Assembly: GCA_025041175.1 (NCBI GenBank)
Contig: JAKCFJ010000003.1
Coordinates: forward strand, 186,001 to 250,000
Origin: Halobacteriales archaeon YIM A00010
GTDB taxonomy: Archaea; Halobacteriota; Halobacteria; Halobacteriales; Haloarculaceae
DNA: 64,000 bases
Direction of reading: 5' to 3'
A model generated the notes under the pieces. The model made no database searches, was not told the DNA's origin, and worked only from the letters and a program-made list of their open reading frames with translations. Positions 8,658 to 17,502 of the stretch are shown piece after piece (within the stretch, counting starts at the first letter, position 1; each line of letters opens with the position of its first letter). A program made the translations under genes and the position numbers.

Positions 8658-9265
8658 GCCGATCACCCATCACCGCTGTGCGTCAGTGGTTGGTCCTTGC
8701 CGGCGGTGGTCTCGCGTTCGCCGCCTGCGTCGTGATCGCCACAGCGTACGCCGATGTCGCACCGATCGAAATCGTCCGGTGGCCTGGAGACGGTACGCTC
8801 GTCGTGATCGCCTTCGTTACAGTTGTTGTGGCGTTTGGCACGTTCGTTATAAATATTAATTTCGCGATTAAAAGTGGTGGGACGGTGGATCCCGAGCCGG
8901 AAACGACTCCATCGGTACCACGAGCAGGGACGGAACTCGATCGGATCGTGGAAAACCGGCTCCTGGCATTACACCGTTCGACGGAGGAGCGCAACCGCGT
9001 TCGAGAGCGCCTCCGGCAAACAGCGATGCAAACTATCCAGCGGACGGCTGGGGTGTCGCGGTCGCGAGCTGGGGAACTCGTAACCCGGGGCGAGTGGACC
9101 GAGAACGCGACGGCAGCCGCCTTTCTGGGACGGACAGATCCCCCACACGTTCTCCGTCTTTGCGAACACGCATCGAGTCGGCTCGTCTTTCGGTACAGCG
9201 TTCGGCAGACGACCCGTGCGATCGTAGCACACGCGAGCGAGAACGAAGAAAATGACCACGATTGA
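8654..9265 (+). CDS. DUF7269-like membrane protein
   Basis: This 203-residue protein has two N-terminal transmembrane helices (about residues 12-32 and 47-70) separated by a short loop, then a ~130-residue soluble region rich in Arg and Glu. The ATG overlaps the DUF4129 stop by 4 bp (ATGA). In this operon position haloarchaea commonly encode DUF7269 proteins; the family name is from context and memory. Function unknown, presumed to work with the DUF58 protein downstream. Confidence 0.7.
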   Translation: MSRSPITAVRQWLVLAGGGLAFAACVVIATAYADVAPIEIVRWPGDGTLVVIAFVTVVVAFGTFVININFAIKSGGTVDPEPETTPSVPRAGTELDRIVENRLLALHRSTEERNRVRERLRQTAMQTIQRTAGVSRSRAGELVTRGEWTENATAAAFLGRTDPPHVLRLCEHASSRLVFRYSVRQTTRAIVAHASENEENDHD

Positions 9266-10508
9266 ACGGACGAACCGGTGGCGGCACGCGTTTGTCGTCG
9301 TCCTCGTGACCAGTTCGGTCGGCGTATACACGGAACGGCCATCCATCCTCCTAGCGTCGATTATCGGCGTCGCGTACGCGGCGTACCCCCTCCTGACCCC
9401 CAAGCCGACGGTCGATCTGGCTCTCTCTCGAACCGTGAGTGACGAATCGCCGGAGCACGGCGATCCGGTGAGAGTCACCGTTACTGTGCGGAACACCGGA
9501 ACGCGAACGGTTGCCGACCTCCGTCTCATCGACGGCGTCCCACCGCTGCTACCAGTTACCGACGGATCGGCGCGACAGACGGCAACGCTTCGACCCGGTG
9601 GCTCGGCGACCGTCCGGTACACAGTCACTGCAAAGCACGGTTTCCATCGATTCGAGCCGGCGACGGCCATCGTCCACGACATCAGCGGTGGGAAGCGGAT
9701 CCAAACGAGCATCACAGCGGCGGACGCCTCGGTCAACACCCTCGATTGTTCCGTCGACGTACGGACCGTGCGACGACGGACACACCGGTCTGGCGGGGTA
9801 GCGACGGCTGCTACGAGCGGAAGAGGGATCGAGTTTTATCAAACCCGAGCATACCAACGCGGCGATCCAGCCAACCGGATCGACTGGCGACGGTTCGCCC
9901 GAACGGGAGAGCTGACGACCGTCGAACACCGAGCGCCACGCCAGTCGTCCGTCGTCCTTTGCCTCGATGCGCGCGCGAAATCCGTTCGAAGCGCGCGGCC
10001 GAACGAACCCGACGCGGTGGCATACAGCGTTGCCGCAGCGACGGAACTGCTGTCGGTTCTCCTCGAGGAGGGGTACCGCGTGGGAATCGCGGTCATCGGA
10101 CCCGAGTTTGCCTGGCTCCCCCCGGCGACGGGACGCGAACACCACGAACAGGCGGTACAACTGCTCGAAACGCACCGCGTACGCGGTTCGACGCAGGCGG
10201 ATACCCGACGCGAAACGGCTGACCGTTCCGAGCAGTTACACGCGTTGTTCCGACAGGGGGACGCCGAGGTGATGCTGTTTACACCGTTGCTCGATGACTT
10301 TGGGGTAACCGCCGTCCGGCAGTGCGAAGCCAACGGCCGCACGGTAACAGTCATTAGCCCGGACAGCACCACCAGGGAGACTCTCGGGGGGAACCTCGCG
10401 CGGATCGAACGTCGTAATCGGGTACAGTCGTTGCGAGAGTCACAGATCCCGGTGTGTGACTGGACGCCTGGAGACCCCATCGTGTGGACAGAACGGAGTG
10501 CAAGATGA
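9252..10508 (+). CDS. DUF58 domain protein
   Basis: This 418-residue protein has two N-terminal hydrophobic helices (about 13-30 and 34-50), a DUF11-like beta domain (about 60-130; VTVRNTGTRTVADLRLID) and the DUF58 signature GRGIEFYQTRAYQRGDPANRIDWRRFARTG (split here as GRGIEFYQTRAYQRGD and NRIDWRRFARTG) near residues 195-225. A degenerate vWA-like domain (VVLCLDAR) follows. DUF58 proteins partner MoxR ATPases, probably in envelope-associated assembly. It overlaps the preceding gene by 14 bp and the following gene by 4 bp. Confidence 0.88.
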   Translation: MTTIERTNRWRHAFVVVLVTSSVGVYTERPSILLASIIGVAYAAYPLLTPKPTVDLALSRTVSDESPEHGDPVRVTVTVRNTGTRTVADLRLIDGVPPLLPVTDGSARQTATLRPGGSATVRYTVTAKHGFHRFEPATAIVHDISGGKRIQTSITAADASVNTLDCSVDVRTVRRRTHRSGGVATAATSGRGIEFYQTRAYQRGDPANRIDWRRFARTGELTTVEHRAPRQSSVVLCLDARAKSVRSARPNEPDAVAYSVAAATELLSVLLEEGYRVGIAVIGPEFAWLPPATGREHHEQAVQLLETHRVRGSTQADTRRETADRSEQLHALFRQGDAEVMLFTPLLDDFGVTAVRQCEANGRTVTVISPDSTTRETLGGNLARIERRNRVQSLRESQIPVCDWTPGDPIVWTERSAR

Positions 10509-11212
10509 CGAACGAATCACGCATAACGAGACACCCGAGCCACGCGAGTGGTGGCATTGCCCTTCTTGGAGCGTTCTGTGCGACGGGACTCAGTACGAGC
10601 GGGCAACTGCAGCTCACCGTCGTTGTCCTCGAAGCGATCGGAGCGTTCGTTCTGCTAGGGAGCAGTGTGGCCCGACAGCAGGGGAAACGGGCGAGTGGTC
10701 TCGCGCTCTTGCTCGCTGGAAGCCTCCTCGTCAGCACCGCGCTCGGTTTGGGTGCCGTGTTCCCAGTGGGTCCGATCGAACGTGGCGCGCTCCTCGGCGG
10801 ACTGCTCGGCCCGGTACTGGTGTTGCTCGCCGTCTATCCGCTGCGGGCACCCTGGTCGCGACTCCTTGCTGGACTCGGAACGGCGTTGCTGGTTTGTGGG
10901 GTCGTGGTACGAGGATGGCTGGGACCGATCGGTCGGATACAGCTGTTCGGTGCCGTGATGCTGACGATACTCGCGTGGGACGCTGCCGAACGGGCGATTA
11001 CGCTCGGAAACCACGTCGGTCGTGGTGCGCGTACGTTCGTCGTGTCGATAACCCATACGGTCGGCAGCGTCGCGATCGGAACCGTCGCGATCATCGTTAC
11101 GATTGGAACGTATCGAGTCGCTCCGGAAACGATACCGCTCGGTGGCGCTGCCCTCCTGTTAGGATCGATACCTGTCCTACTACTCTCACTATATCTATCA
11201 TATCTGCGTTGA
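10505..11212 (+). CDS. multispanning membrane protein (DUF7519-like)
   Basis: This 235-residue, very hydrophobic protein has about seven to eight predicted helices and no soluble domain. I place the start at the ATG (10505) that overlaps the DUF58 stop as ATGA; an in-frame GTG 21 nt upstream is less likely. Last gene of the operon. DUF7519 proteins occupy this place in related haloarchaea. Function unknown, likely a membrane partner of the MoxR/DUF58 system. Confidence 0.7.
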   Translation: MTNESRITRHPSHASGGIALLGAFCATGLSTSGQLQLTVVVLEAIGAFVLLGSSVARQQGKRASGLALLLAGSLLVSTALGLGAVFPVGPIERGALLGGLLGPVLVLLAVYPLRAPWSRLLAGLGTALLVCGVVVRGWLGPIGRIQLFGAVMLTILAWDAAERAITLGNHVGRGARTFVVSITHTVGSVAIGTVAIIVTIGTYRVAPETIPLGGAALLLGSIPVLLLSLYLSYLR

Positions 11213-11260
11213 ATATTGTTATCGCGTGATGATATCTCATTGGAGATTGTTGCTCATCGG

Positions 11261-11887
11261 CTATGAGATGAACTCCTTGATAATCCGGCCTTCAGCCCGG
11301 TGCAGAACGCCACTAGCCGCCGATTGATTGATCCCGAACGTGTCTGCAAGCTCGATGAGCGTACAACCACGAGGACTGTCGTAGTAGCCGCGTTCGACCG
11401 CTTCAGTAATGAACTCCCGTTGGCGCTCGGTCAAGAGTCCGCTCGCATCGTATGATTGAGTGAACGACAGTATCTCATACGGGATGTCAGCCGCCGCTAA
11501 CGCGGTAGTTAACTCCGACAACTGCTCCTGTGAGGCAGTTTGTTTGCCGGATGCCCACCCGTCTCGGATGATGATGGGAAATCGAGGAAGAATCCCCATT
11601 GCACGCCTCGCCTCATATGTTGACGGCATCGGAAACACCAGCTGGATCAGTACCATCCCCTCGTCGGAATGGAGTACTTCGTACGAGCGTACCTCCGGTG
11701 CGTCGTCGAACCGGCGAACGATGGCGTCCCCGTCCGGTGTCGTTACTTCGACCAGTTCAAGCACGTCATCGTCTGCGGGCTGGCTCGTCAGGATCTTGAA
11801 CTCGGTGTCCGAGAAGTCGGTCGAGACGGCAGCCAGCCAATTGTCGTCGTCTGCCGCAATCTTGACCTTCAGGCGTACACGAGGCAT
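11261..11887 (-). CDS. HTH-10 (bacterio-opsin activator-like) regulator
   Basis: This 208-residue protein ends in the Bat-type helix-turn-helix (HTH-10): LLTERQREFITEAVERGYYD then TLIELADTFGINQSAAS, residues about 150-200. The N-terminal ~140 residues form a sensory domain without recognised ligand motif. It is transcribed divergently from the leader peptide/decarboxylase-like gene at 11993-12636 and is the natural candidate to control it through the palindrome at 11943-11956. Confidence 0.88.
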   Translation of the reverse strand: MPRVRLKVKIAADDDNWLAAVSTDFSDTEFKILTSQPADDDVLELVEVTTPDGDAIVRRFDDAPEVRSYEVLHSDEGMVLIQLVFPMPSTYEARRAMGILPRFPIIIRDGWASGKQTASQEQLSELTTALAAADIPYEILSFTQSYDASGLLTERQREFITEAVERGYYDSPRGCTLIELADTFGINQSAASGVLHRAEGRIIKEFIS

Positions 11888-11942
11888 ATACGCTAGCGTT
11901 GGCTGACGAGTGGCTTAAATGGCTCCTGGTTGACTTAAAAAG

Positions 11943-11956
11943 GTGAATGTATTCAC
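11943..11956. promoter_or_regulatory. palindromic candidate operator
   Basis: GTGAAT-GT-ATTCAC is an inverted repeat with 6-bp arms. It lies immediately before a TATA-like CATAAAT (11959-11965) that is itself about 30 nt before the leader-peptide ATG at 11993. Location between divergent genes, one of them a regulator, makes it a candidate operator. Confidence 0.45.
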
Positions 11957-11992
11957 GCATAAATCCGTGATCTTGCCGAGCGTAGTAGACCC

Positions 11993-12067
11993 ATGCCTCT
12001 CACGGCAACTGCGGTCGACGTGCTGACGCGTGTCTCGAGTACCGCTGCGGAGGAGGATACCGCATGA
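11993..12067 (+). CDS. 24-residue leader peptide
   Basis: A short frame (MPLTATAVDVLTRVSSTAAE followed by EDTA) ends in TGA overlapping the ATG of the next gene (ATGA, 12064-12067). A TATA-like box about 30 nt upstream suggests a leaderless transcript starting at this ATG. GGAGGA inside its coding sequence serves as ribosome-binding site for the downstream gene. This arrangement suggests translational coupling; no attenuator-like codon run is visible. Confidence 0.5.
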   Translation: MPLTATAVDVLTRVSSTAAEEDTA

Positions 12068-12636
12068 ACCCGAGACTAGAACCGATCGAAAAGCCCGATG
12101 ATCCCAAAATGCAGTCCCACTACCGGATGATGCGAGAGGAGTACGGCACCGTACTGACCCCGGTGAAGGTCGTGTTCGCGCGCATGCCGGGGGCTATGGA
12201 ACTCGTCGGCAAGTTCCAGGAATTCCATGCGGATGGGATTCAGCTCGAGCCTGAGCTCAAGCTCATGGTGGAGACGCTCATCTCGGAGGTCAACGGGTGC
12301 GATTTTTGCGTGGACATCGCGCGGTCGGAGGCCATCCGCGAGGACCTCGGAATGGAGAAGTTCAACGCACTCACAGAGTACCAGACGAGTCCGCTCTTTT
12401 CTGATCGGGAGCGCGCAGCACTGGCGTATGCGGAGGAAGCCACGCGCGACACGAACGTCTCCGACGCCACGTTCGAAGAGCTCCGCACGCAGTTCGATGA
12501 TCGGGAGATCGTCGAAATCACGTGGCTGAACGCGATGGAAAACTACAACAACCTCGTCAACATTCCGCTCGGAATCGAATCCGATGGGTTGTGCGCGATC
12601 GCCAAGTCGGAGACAGAGACGGAACATGATGAATGA
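12064..12636 (+). CDS. carboxymuconolactone decarboxylase/AhpD-like protein
   Basis: This 190-residue all-helical protein carries the AhpD-type motif EVNGCDFCVDIA (CxxC, with the upstream Glu) at about residues 74-85. Family members are thiol peroxidase partners or decarboxylases of cyclic acids; the CxxC favours a redox role. A GGAGGA ribosome-binding site precedes the ATG. A DoxX-like gene follows after 31 bp on the same strand, a pairing that suggests a small redox or oxidative-stress operon. Confidence 0.85.
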   Translation: MNPRLEPIEKPDDPKMQSHYRMMREEYGTVLTPVKVVFARMPGAMELVGKFQEFHADGIQLEPELKLMVETLISEVNGCDFCVDIARSEAIREDLGMEKFNALTEYQTSPLFSDRERAALAYAEEATRDTNVSDATFEELRTQFDDREIVEITWLNAMENYNNLVNIPLGIESDGLCAIAKSETETEHDE

Positions 12637-12667
12637 ACTTCCCCTGCAAAACGTACAAGAATAAATC

Positions 12668-13030
12668 ATGGCACTCGCCCCGTCCACCGCCTACATCGGT
12701 GTCAGTATCCTGACCATCGTCGCTAACGGCATCTCGGCGGCAGCCTTCTTTCGCCCCCCTGAGGCCGTCCTCAAATCCATGGCCGAGGTAGACGTGAAGG
12801 AATCGTGGCTGCCCGTGCTGGGCATCCTCAAAGCAGCGGGCGCGCTCGGACTGCTGATCGGCATCGGCGTGCCAGCGCCATCGATCGGGACGGCCGCCGC
12901 AGCCGGCCTCGTTGTGTACTTTGTCGGTGCCGCCATTGTCCACCTGCGCGCTGGCGATTACTCGTTCAGTGGGCAGCACGTGTTCCTCCTGCTGGCCGTG
13001 GCCACACTGTTGTTGGACCTGGTCTCGTGA
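12668..13030 (+). CDS. DoxX-like membrane protein
   Basis: This 120-residue protein has four transmembrane helices (about residues 8-28, 46-66, 70-92 and 100-118), the size and layout of the DoxX-like family. The motif VLGILKAAGALGLLIG is typical. Members are associated with thiol redox and detoxification. It probably shares the transcript of the CxxC protein upstream. Confidence 0.8.
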   Translation: MALAPSTAYIGVSILTIVANGISAAAFFRPPEAVLKSMAEVDVKESWLPVLGILKAAGALGLLIGIGVPAPSIGTAAAAGLVVYFVGAAIVHLRAGDYSFSGQHVFLLLAVATLLLDLVS

Positions 13031-13032
13031 AC

Positions 13033-13193
13033 CCCTGGGAGAGGTCGTCGGTGACGTGGCGTTACATGGCCACCTCGGTCCCGGTACAGTCGTCATTCCC
13101 GACAAAACCGATGGCCCCGAACGGACCGCGCTATACGACGTGATTGAACGGATCACGCCACCCATCGTCCGTCTGCCGGGTGATTCGTGGTGA
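13033..13193 (+). pseudogene. possible 3' remnant of an unidentified gene
   Basis: The frame reading PLGEVVGDVALHGHLGPGTV and VIPDKTDGPERTALYDVIER, ending at 13191-13193, has clear protein-like haloarchaeal composition but no start codon of its own; its open frame runs back through the DoxX gene in another phase. It looks like the C-terminal ~50 residues of a lost gene. I do not recognise the family. Confidence 0.3.
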
Positions 13194-13958
13194 CAGTGAT
13201 GCAGACACGCAATCACCAGCCGTGAACCGGACGAACGGCACCGCGAAGACGGACACACCGATCTCCGCTAACAGCACCGTCCACCCGAGCATCCTCGTTT
13301 TCCCGACTCAAACTCCGAAACCACAACCGATGATCTCGAAAGATCCGTCGGGGCTGTCACAACTACTGCGCAGCCACAATGCGAGCAGTGCTCTTTCTCA
13401 GAACCTCGGTTCATCGCCTGCCGACCCCACGTCCATCGCTCTCGGCACCCTGACTAGCTATGGAGGAGCGAAGCCACACGGAGAGCGTGGTCCGTTGGGA
13501 GCAAGGGAAAAAGGACGAATGCCGAGTACCTGACCCGTGTAAAACGTTCACTCGATGCCTAATGAATATTTTGGCCATTGATTGCACAGTACGTCTGCAG
13601 AACACGATTCGCTCCGTGAAAGCCAAGCCTCCCAGTGGTCGGGGGCTTTGGGAGTGGGTATGGGTCAATGGTCGTTGTGGTATGGGTCGATGGTGCCTCT
13701 GACTCCCCGACAGTGGACGCTCCGGCAGGAACGGTAAAAGACGTTTGGCTGGGGAATGCAAGATGTGCGCCGGGAGCCTACGAGCCTCGCGTCAGCGAAA
13801 GCGTTGTGACGGAAAGAGTACTCTGTCGGTCATGGAGCGTTGACCACTCGATGGACAGTTCAGTCAGGCAATTGCTCCATGCTCCCGAAAACGCCACCGC
13901 AGAGTCACGGACGGATGACCGACAGTGTAGTTGACCGCGTCCGTCACGCCACACACTC
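13194..13958. other. non-coding stretch with a short direct repeat
   Basis: No gene is supported; open frames on both strands are Ser/Arg-rich shadows. A G/T-rich patch contains GGTATGGGTCRATGGT twice (13657-13672 and 13679-13694), a 22-bp period with one mismatch. Confidence 0.4.
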
Positions 13959-14420
13959 TCACTCTCGGAGCGTGCGGACGAACTCCTCGTCGATACCGAA
14001 CTGTGGAACGCCGACCACCTCACCGTAATGATCGCCTTCCGCACCGTAGGCGTTCAACGTCTCGATTACGTCTTGAAACTCTTCGTTATCTCGTCCGACA
14101 ATGGTAGCGGTGAACGAGTGAGGACCGACTGTATCGACCAAAAACCAGACGTTTGGATGGTTTGCGACCCGCTCGAGAACCTCTTCTTTGTCGCCGTTTA
14201 TTGCACCCCCAATAATACCGACCTTGAGATCGTCGAGTCTGTCGATTCGCAAGAACGTATTTTGTTCTACGAGTCGCTCCTCCTGTAACCGCTTTTGTGC
14301 GTACCAAACTGTGCTCTTTGGGATCCCGGTTCGATCGGAGATTTCTTGTAGGCTAGCTGATGGATCTCGGACCATTTCCTCGGCTACCCGCACCCACTCC
14401 GATTTTATTTTTTCGGTCAT
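13959..14420 (-). CDS. Lrp/AsnC-like winged-helix regulator
   Basis: This 153-residue protein has an N-terminal helix-turn-helix (residues about 20-50; ASLQEISDRTGIPKSTVWYA) and a C-terminal ligand-binding RAM-like domain (VGIIGGAINGDKEEVLERV). I use the ATG at 14420, which begins directly before the HTH; the upstream open frame overlaps candidate operators. It is divergent from the OPT transporter, 227 bp away, and is the likely local regulator of the catabolic cluster. Confidence 0.82.
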   Translation of the reverse strand: MTEKIKSEWVRVAEEMVRDPSASLQEISDRTGIPKSTVWYAQKRLQEERLVEQNTFLRIDRLDDLKVGIIGGAINGDKEEVLERVANHPNVWFLVDTVGPHSFTATIVGRDNEEFQDVIETLNAYGAEGDHYGEVVGVPQFGIDEEFVRTLRE

Positions 14421-14446
14421 TATTAAACGATCTACTCCGTTACGAC

Positions 14447-14467
14447 CGAAATATGTTTCGTATTTCG
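14447..14467. promoter_or_regulatory. inverted-repeat candidate operator
   Basis: CGAAATA-N7-TATTTCG has 7-bp perfect arms and lies 27 bp upstream of the Lrp-like regulator start, in the divergent region before the OPT transporter. TTCGAACGT also occurs twice (14464-14472 and 14497-14505), 33 bp apart. Together they look like binding sites for the neighbouring regulator. Confidence 0.45.
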
Positions 14468-14647
14468 AACGTGCATACAAGATATACCCCTTAAATTCGA
14501 ACGTCATATCCCTTAATACGTTGTGAGCTAATCTGTACCAGAGTTCGATGATCGAAACGTTCCGCGGTCCAGTGGGGTGGAACTCGACAGAGACGGACTC
14601 CGAATCGGCGGACGATCAGACAACGATCGAGAGATCAGACACAACGT

Positions 14648-16324
14648 ATGAGTGAGGACGAATCGAAATCAGGAGGCGGGGACGTTGTAGAAACCCCTTC
14701 GGATGAGATCCAGCGGAGGGAAGGGTACATCAAGCGGATCGATCGAGAGGAGTTGCCGGAGACGCATCCGTCTCCGCTCAATCCCAAGATTCTGGTGGTT
14801 AACACCGTTTTATCGGCGTTAGGCGCCATTATCGGTCTCGAACTAATCACGAGAATTGGAATCGCAACGAACACGTCTATCATCGGTGCGATCGTTGCGA
14901 TCCTCATTGCGAGGATACCGTTCGCCCTGTTCGACGATTTCGCGCAGATAAACACCCAAAACCTCGTTCAAACGGCGACATCCGGCGCGACGTTCGCGGC
15001 CGCGAATGCGTTGCTCCTCCCGATCGGAGTGCCGTGGCTACTCGGTCGTCCGGACCTGGTTCTTCCGTTGTTGGTGGGCGTCTCGTTGGCGCTGACCGTG
15101 GATGCGACCGTTCTCTACTGGACGTTCGATTCTGAGGCCTTTCCCGCAGAAGGGATCTGGCCGCCGGGCATCGCGGCCGGTGAGGCGATCTTCGCAGCCG
15201 CCGAGAAGGGCAAAAAGTCGATGTACCTCGTGTACGGTGGCATAGCTGGCGCAATCGGACAGTACGTCAGCGGGATCCCGATGTCTCTCGTCGGCGTCGC
15301 TTGGATCGGAAACGTCTGGGCGCTCTCGATGTTCGGACTCGGGCTGTTCGTCCGGGGCTACAGCTCGACGCTGTTCGGGTACGACATCTCCGAGGCGTAC
15401 ATCCCGCACGGAATCATGATCGGTGCGGGGGTCGTTGCACTGTTGCAGATCGTGTGGGTCATCTTCGGTGACGGCGGCTCCGAGAGCGACACGGAACTCA
15501 CCCGGAGCCCGAAGCATCTCATGCTGGGGCTGGGTCGTGGGATCGCGCTGTATCTCGGGGTAGCGGTGCTCACCGCAGCCCTCACGGGCATCATTTCCGG
15601 ACTCGAACCGACAATGTTCGTGGCGTGGATCCTCTTTGTCGCCTGCGCGGCGCTCATCTCGGAGCTGATCGTGGGACTATCGGCGATGCACGCCGGATGG
15701 TTTCCCGCGTTTGCCGTGTCGCTCATCTTCCTGGTCATCGGGCTACTGATCGGATTCCCCCCGTTCAGCCTCGCAGTCTTGGTCGGATTCGTCGCTGCGA
15801 CCGGTCCGTGTTTCGCGGACATGGGGTACGACCTGAAAGCCGGGTGGATGCTCCGCGGTTCGGGCGAGGACGCCGACTTCGAGATGGAGGGACGCAAAAA
15901 GCAGTACGTCGCTGAACTCTTCGCGTTCATTATCGCCATCGCTGTCGTGTTCTTTTTCCACGAGGCGTACTTCACACAGAACCTATTCCCGCCGATCGAC
16001 CGCGTGTACGTTGCAACGATCGAGGCGGGTGCGAGCGCGGACATCGCCAGAACGCTCGCGCTGTGGGCGGTGCCTGGAGCACTCGTACAGTTTCTCGGCG
16101 GACCGGACCGACAGATCGGTATTCTCTTCGCAACCGGTCTGCTCATCGGAGGGGTGGGCCTCGGTGGACTCGTCGTTCTGGTAGCGATCGCTGTTCGGCT
16201 GTTTCTCATCGATCGGTACGGCGAGGAGGCCCAGTCGAGCCTGTACGTTCTTGGTGCCGGAGTCATCGCTGGATCGGCGGTCACCAGCTTCTTCACCTCG
16301 ACCCTCGGGGTGTTGAGAGAGTGA
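14648..16324 (+). CDS. OPT-family transporter
   Basis: This 558-residue protein has about 14 hydrophobic helices after a 45-residue acidic N-terminus. The stretch GPCFADMGYDLKAGWML near residues 386-402 matches the conserved G-Y-D-L-K-x-G motif of the oligopeptide transporter (OPT/YSL) superfamily, which imports peptides or metal-chelate-like small molecules. As first gene of a long same-strand cluster with ring-opening and racemase-like enzymes, it is probably the uptake system for the cluster's substrate. Confidence 0.88.
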   Translation: MSEDESKSGGGDVVETPSDEIQRREGYIKRIDREELPETHPSPLNPKILVVNTVLSALGAIIGLELITRIGIATNTSIIGAIVAILIARIPFALFDDFAQINTQNLVQTATSGATFAAANALLLPIGVPWLLGRPDLVLPLLVGVSLALTVDATVLYWTFDSEAFPAEGIWPPGIAAGEAIFAAAEKGKKSMYLVYGGIAGAIGQYVSGIPMSLVGVAWIGNVWALSMFGLGLFVRGYSSTLFGYDISEAYIPHGIMIGAGVVALLQIVWVIFGDGGSESDTELTRSPKHLMLGLGRGIALYLGVAVLTAALTGIISGLEPTMFVAWILFVACAALISELIVGLSAMHAGWFPAFAVSLIFLVIGLLIGFPPFSLAVLVGFVAATGPCFADMGYDLKAGWMLRGSGEDADFEMEGRKKQYVAELFAFIIAIAVVFFFHEAYFTQNLFPPIDRVYVATIEAGASADIARTLALWAVPGALVQFLGGPDRQIGILFATGLLIGGVGLGGLVVLVAIAVRLFLIDRYGEEAQSSLYVLGAGVIAGSAVTSFFTSTLGVLRE

Positions 16325-16379
16325 CCGTCGATCGCTGCTCGTTCGTCGGATCGATTATCGATCGAACACAAATGATACA

Positions 16380-17498
16380 ATGAACAGTACCAACACACCA
16401 CGATTCGAATCCGAAATCGATCAGGAGTGGGTCACGAACGCCGCTACAGGCGGAGCCGTCCTCGGTGGCGGTGGTGGCGGAGCACTCGATGAAGGAGTGG
16501 ATTTCGGCCGATTGGCCGTCGACTACGGCGATCCTCGCGTCCGACCGTTGGATGCGCTCGACGACGACGCGTCCGTCCTGACGGTCAGCGCGGTCGGCGC
16601 GCCTGGCGCAACCGATCGCTGTGTCAGCCCACAGGACTACGTGCGCGCGGTCGAGTTGGTCGTCGATCAGTTCACCGATCGGGATGCGCGTGTCGCCGCT
16701 CTCATGACGAACGAAATGGGGGGGTTTGCGACGGTCAACGGGCTGTTGCAGTCCAGCGTCACTGGACTCCCCGTGGTCGATGCGGCCTGTAACGGCCGTG
16801 CACACCCCACGGGGGCGATGGGTTCGATGGGGCTGTCGCCGGAACGAGAGTCCGTTCAGGCAGCAGTCGGTGGCGACCGGTCGACCGATCGTCACACTGA
16901 ACTCGTCGTCAGAGCGTCGCTCGAGACCGCTGCGGACACCGTTCGCCGGGCCGCAGAGGATGCAGGGGGTCTCGTCGCGGTTGCCCGAAACCCGGTGTCA
17001 GCCGCGTACGCCCACGAAAACGCCGCGATCGGAGTGTACGAACGGGCGGTATCCATCGGGCGCATCATCTCGAACGCCGAAAGCGGCGGCGCTGCGGCCC
17101 GGGACATTGCGGACCTCCTCGGTGGGACCGTTCCGATCACCGGGGAGGTCGAGACGGTGTCGCTCGAGACGACCGGCGGGTTCGACGTCGGCTCGGTGTC
17201 CATCGCTGACGCCGAGCTGACGTTTTGGAACGAGTATATGACCGTAGAGCGGGAGGGATTCCGTCTTGCGACGTTTCCAGATCTCATAACGACGCTCGAC
17301 ACGGACACCGGGCGTCCGATCCCGACCGCGGATCTGCAGACCGGCCAGTCGGTCGCCGTCGTCACCGCTCCTGCGGATTCGTTGTCTCTCGGGGCGGGAA
17401 TGACACGACCGGAGCTGTTCGAACCGGTCGAATCGGCAGTGGGGAAATCGGTGATCGAACACGCATTCCCCGGTGAATCGGGGGAGCTACCGGAGTAA
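16380..17498 (+). CDS. DUF917 (S-methyl thiohydantoin desulfurase-like) protein
   Basis: This 372-residue protein has the family's glycine-rich N-terminus (GGAVLGGGGGGALDEG, near residues 24-39) and the conserved NEMGGFATVNGL and CNGRAHPTG-type segments (about 112-145). DUF917 proteins commonly accompany hydantoinase/oxoprolinase genes, and one branch acts on a thiohydantoin ring. It follows the OPT gene by 55 bp and precedes DUF1177 by 4 bp. The exact reaction here is unknown. Confidence 0.85.
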   Translation: MNSTNTPRFESEIDQEWVTNAATGGAVLGGGGGGALDEGVDFGRLAVDYGDPRVRPLDALDDDASVLTVSAVGAPGATDRCVSPQDYVRAVELVVDQFTDRDARVAALMTNEMGGFATVNGLLQSSVTGLPVVDAACNGRAHPTGAMGSMGLSPERESVQAAVGGDRSTDRHTELVVRASLETAADTVRRAAEDAGGLVAVARNPVSAAYAHENAAIGVYERAVSIGRIISNAESGGAAARDIADLLGGTVPITGEVETVSLETTGGFDVGSVSIADAELTFWNEYMTVEREGFRLATFPDLITTLDTDTGRPIPTADLQTGQSVAVVTAPADSLSLGAGMTRPELFEPVESAVGKSVIEHAFPGESGELPE

Positions 17499-17502
17499 CA
17501 CA

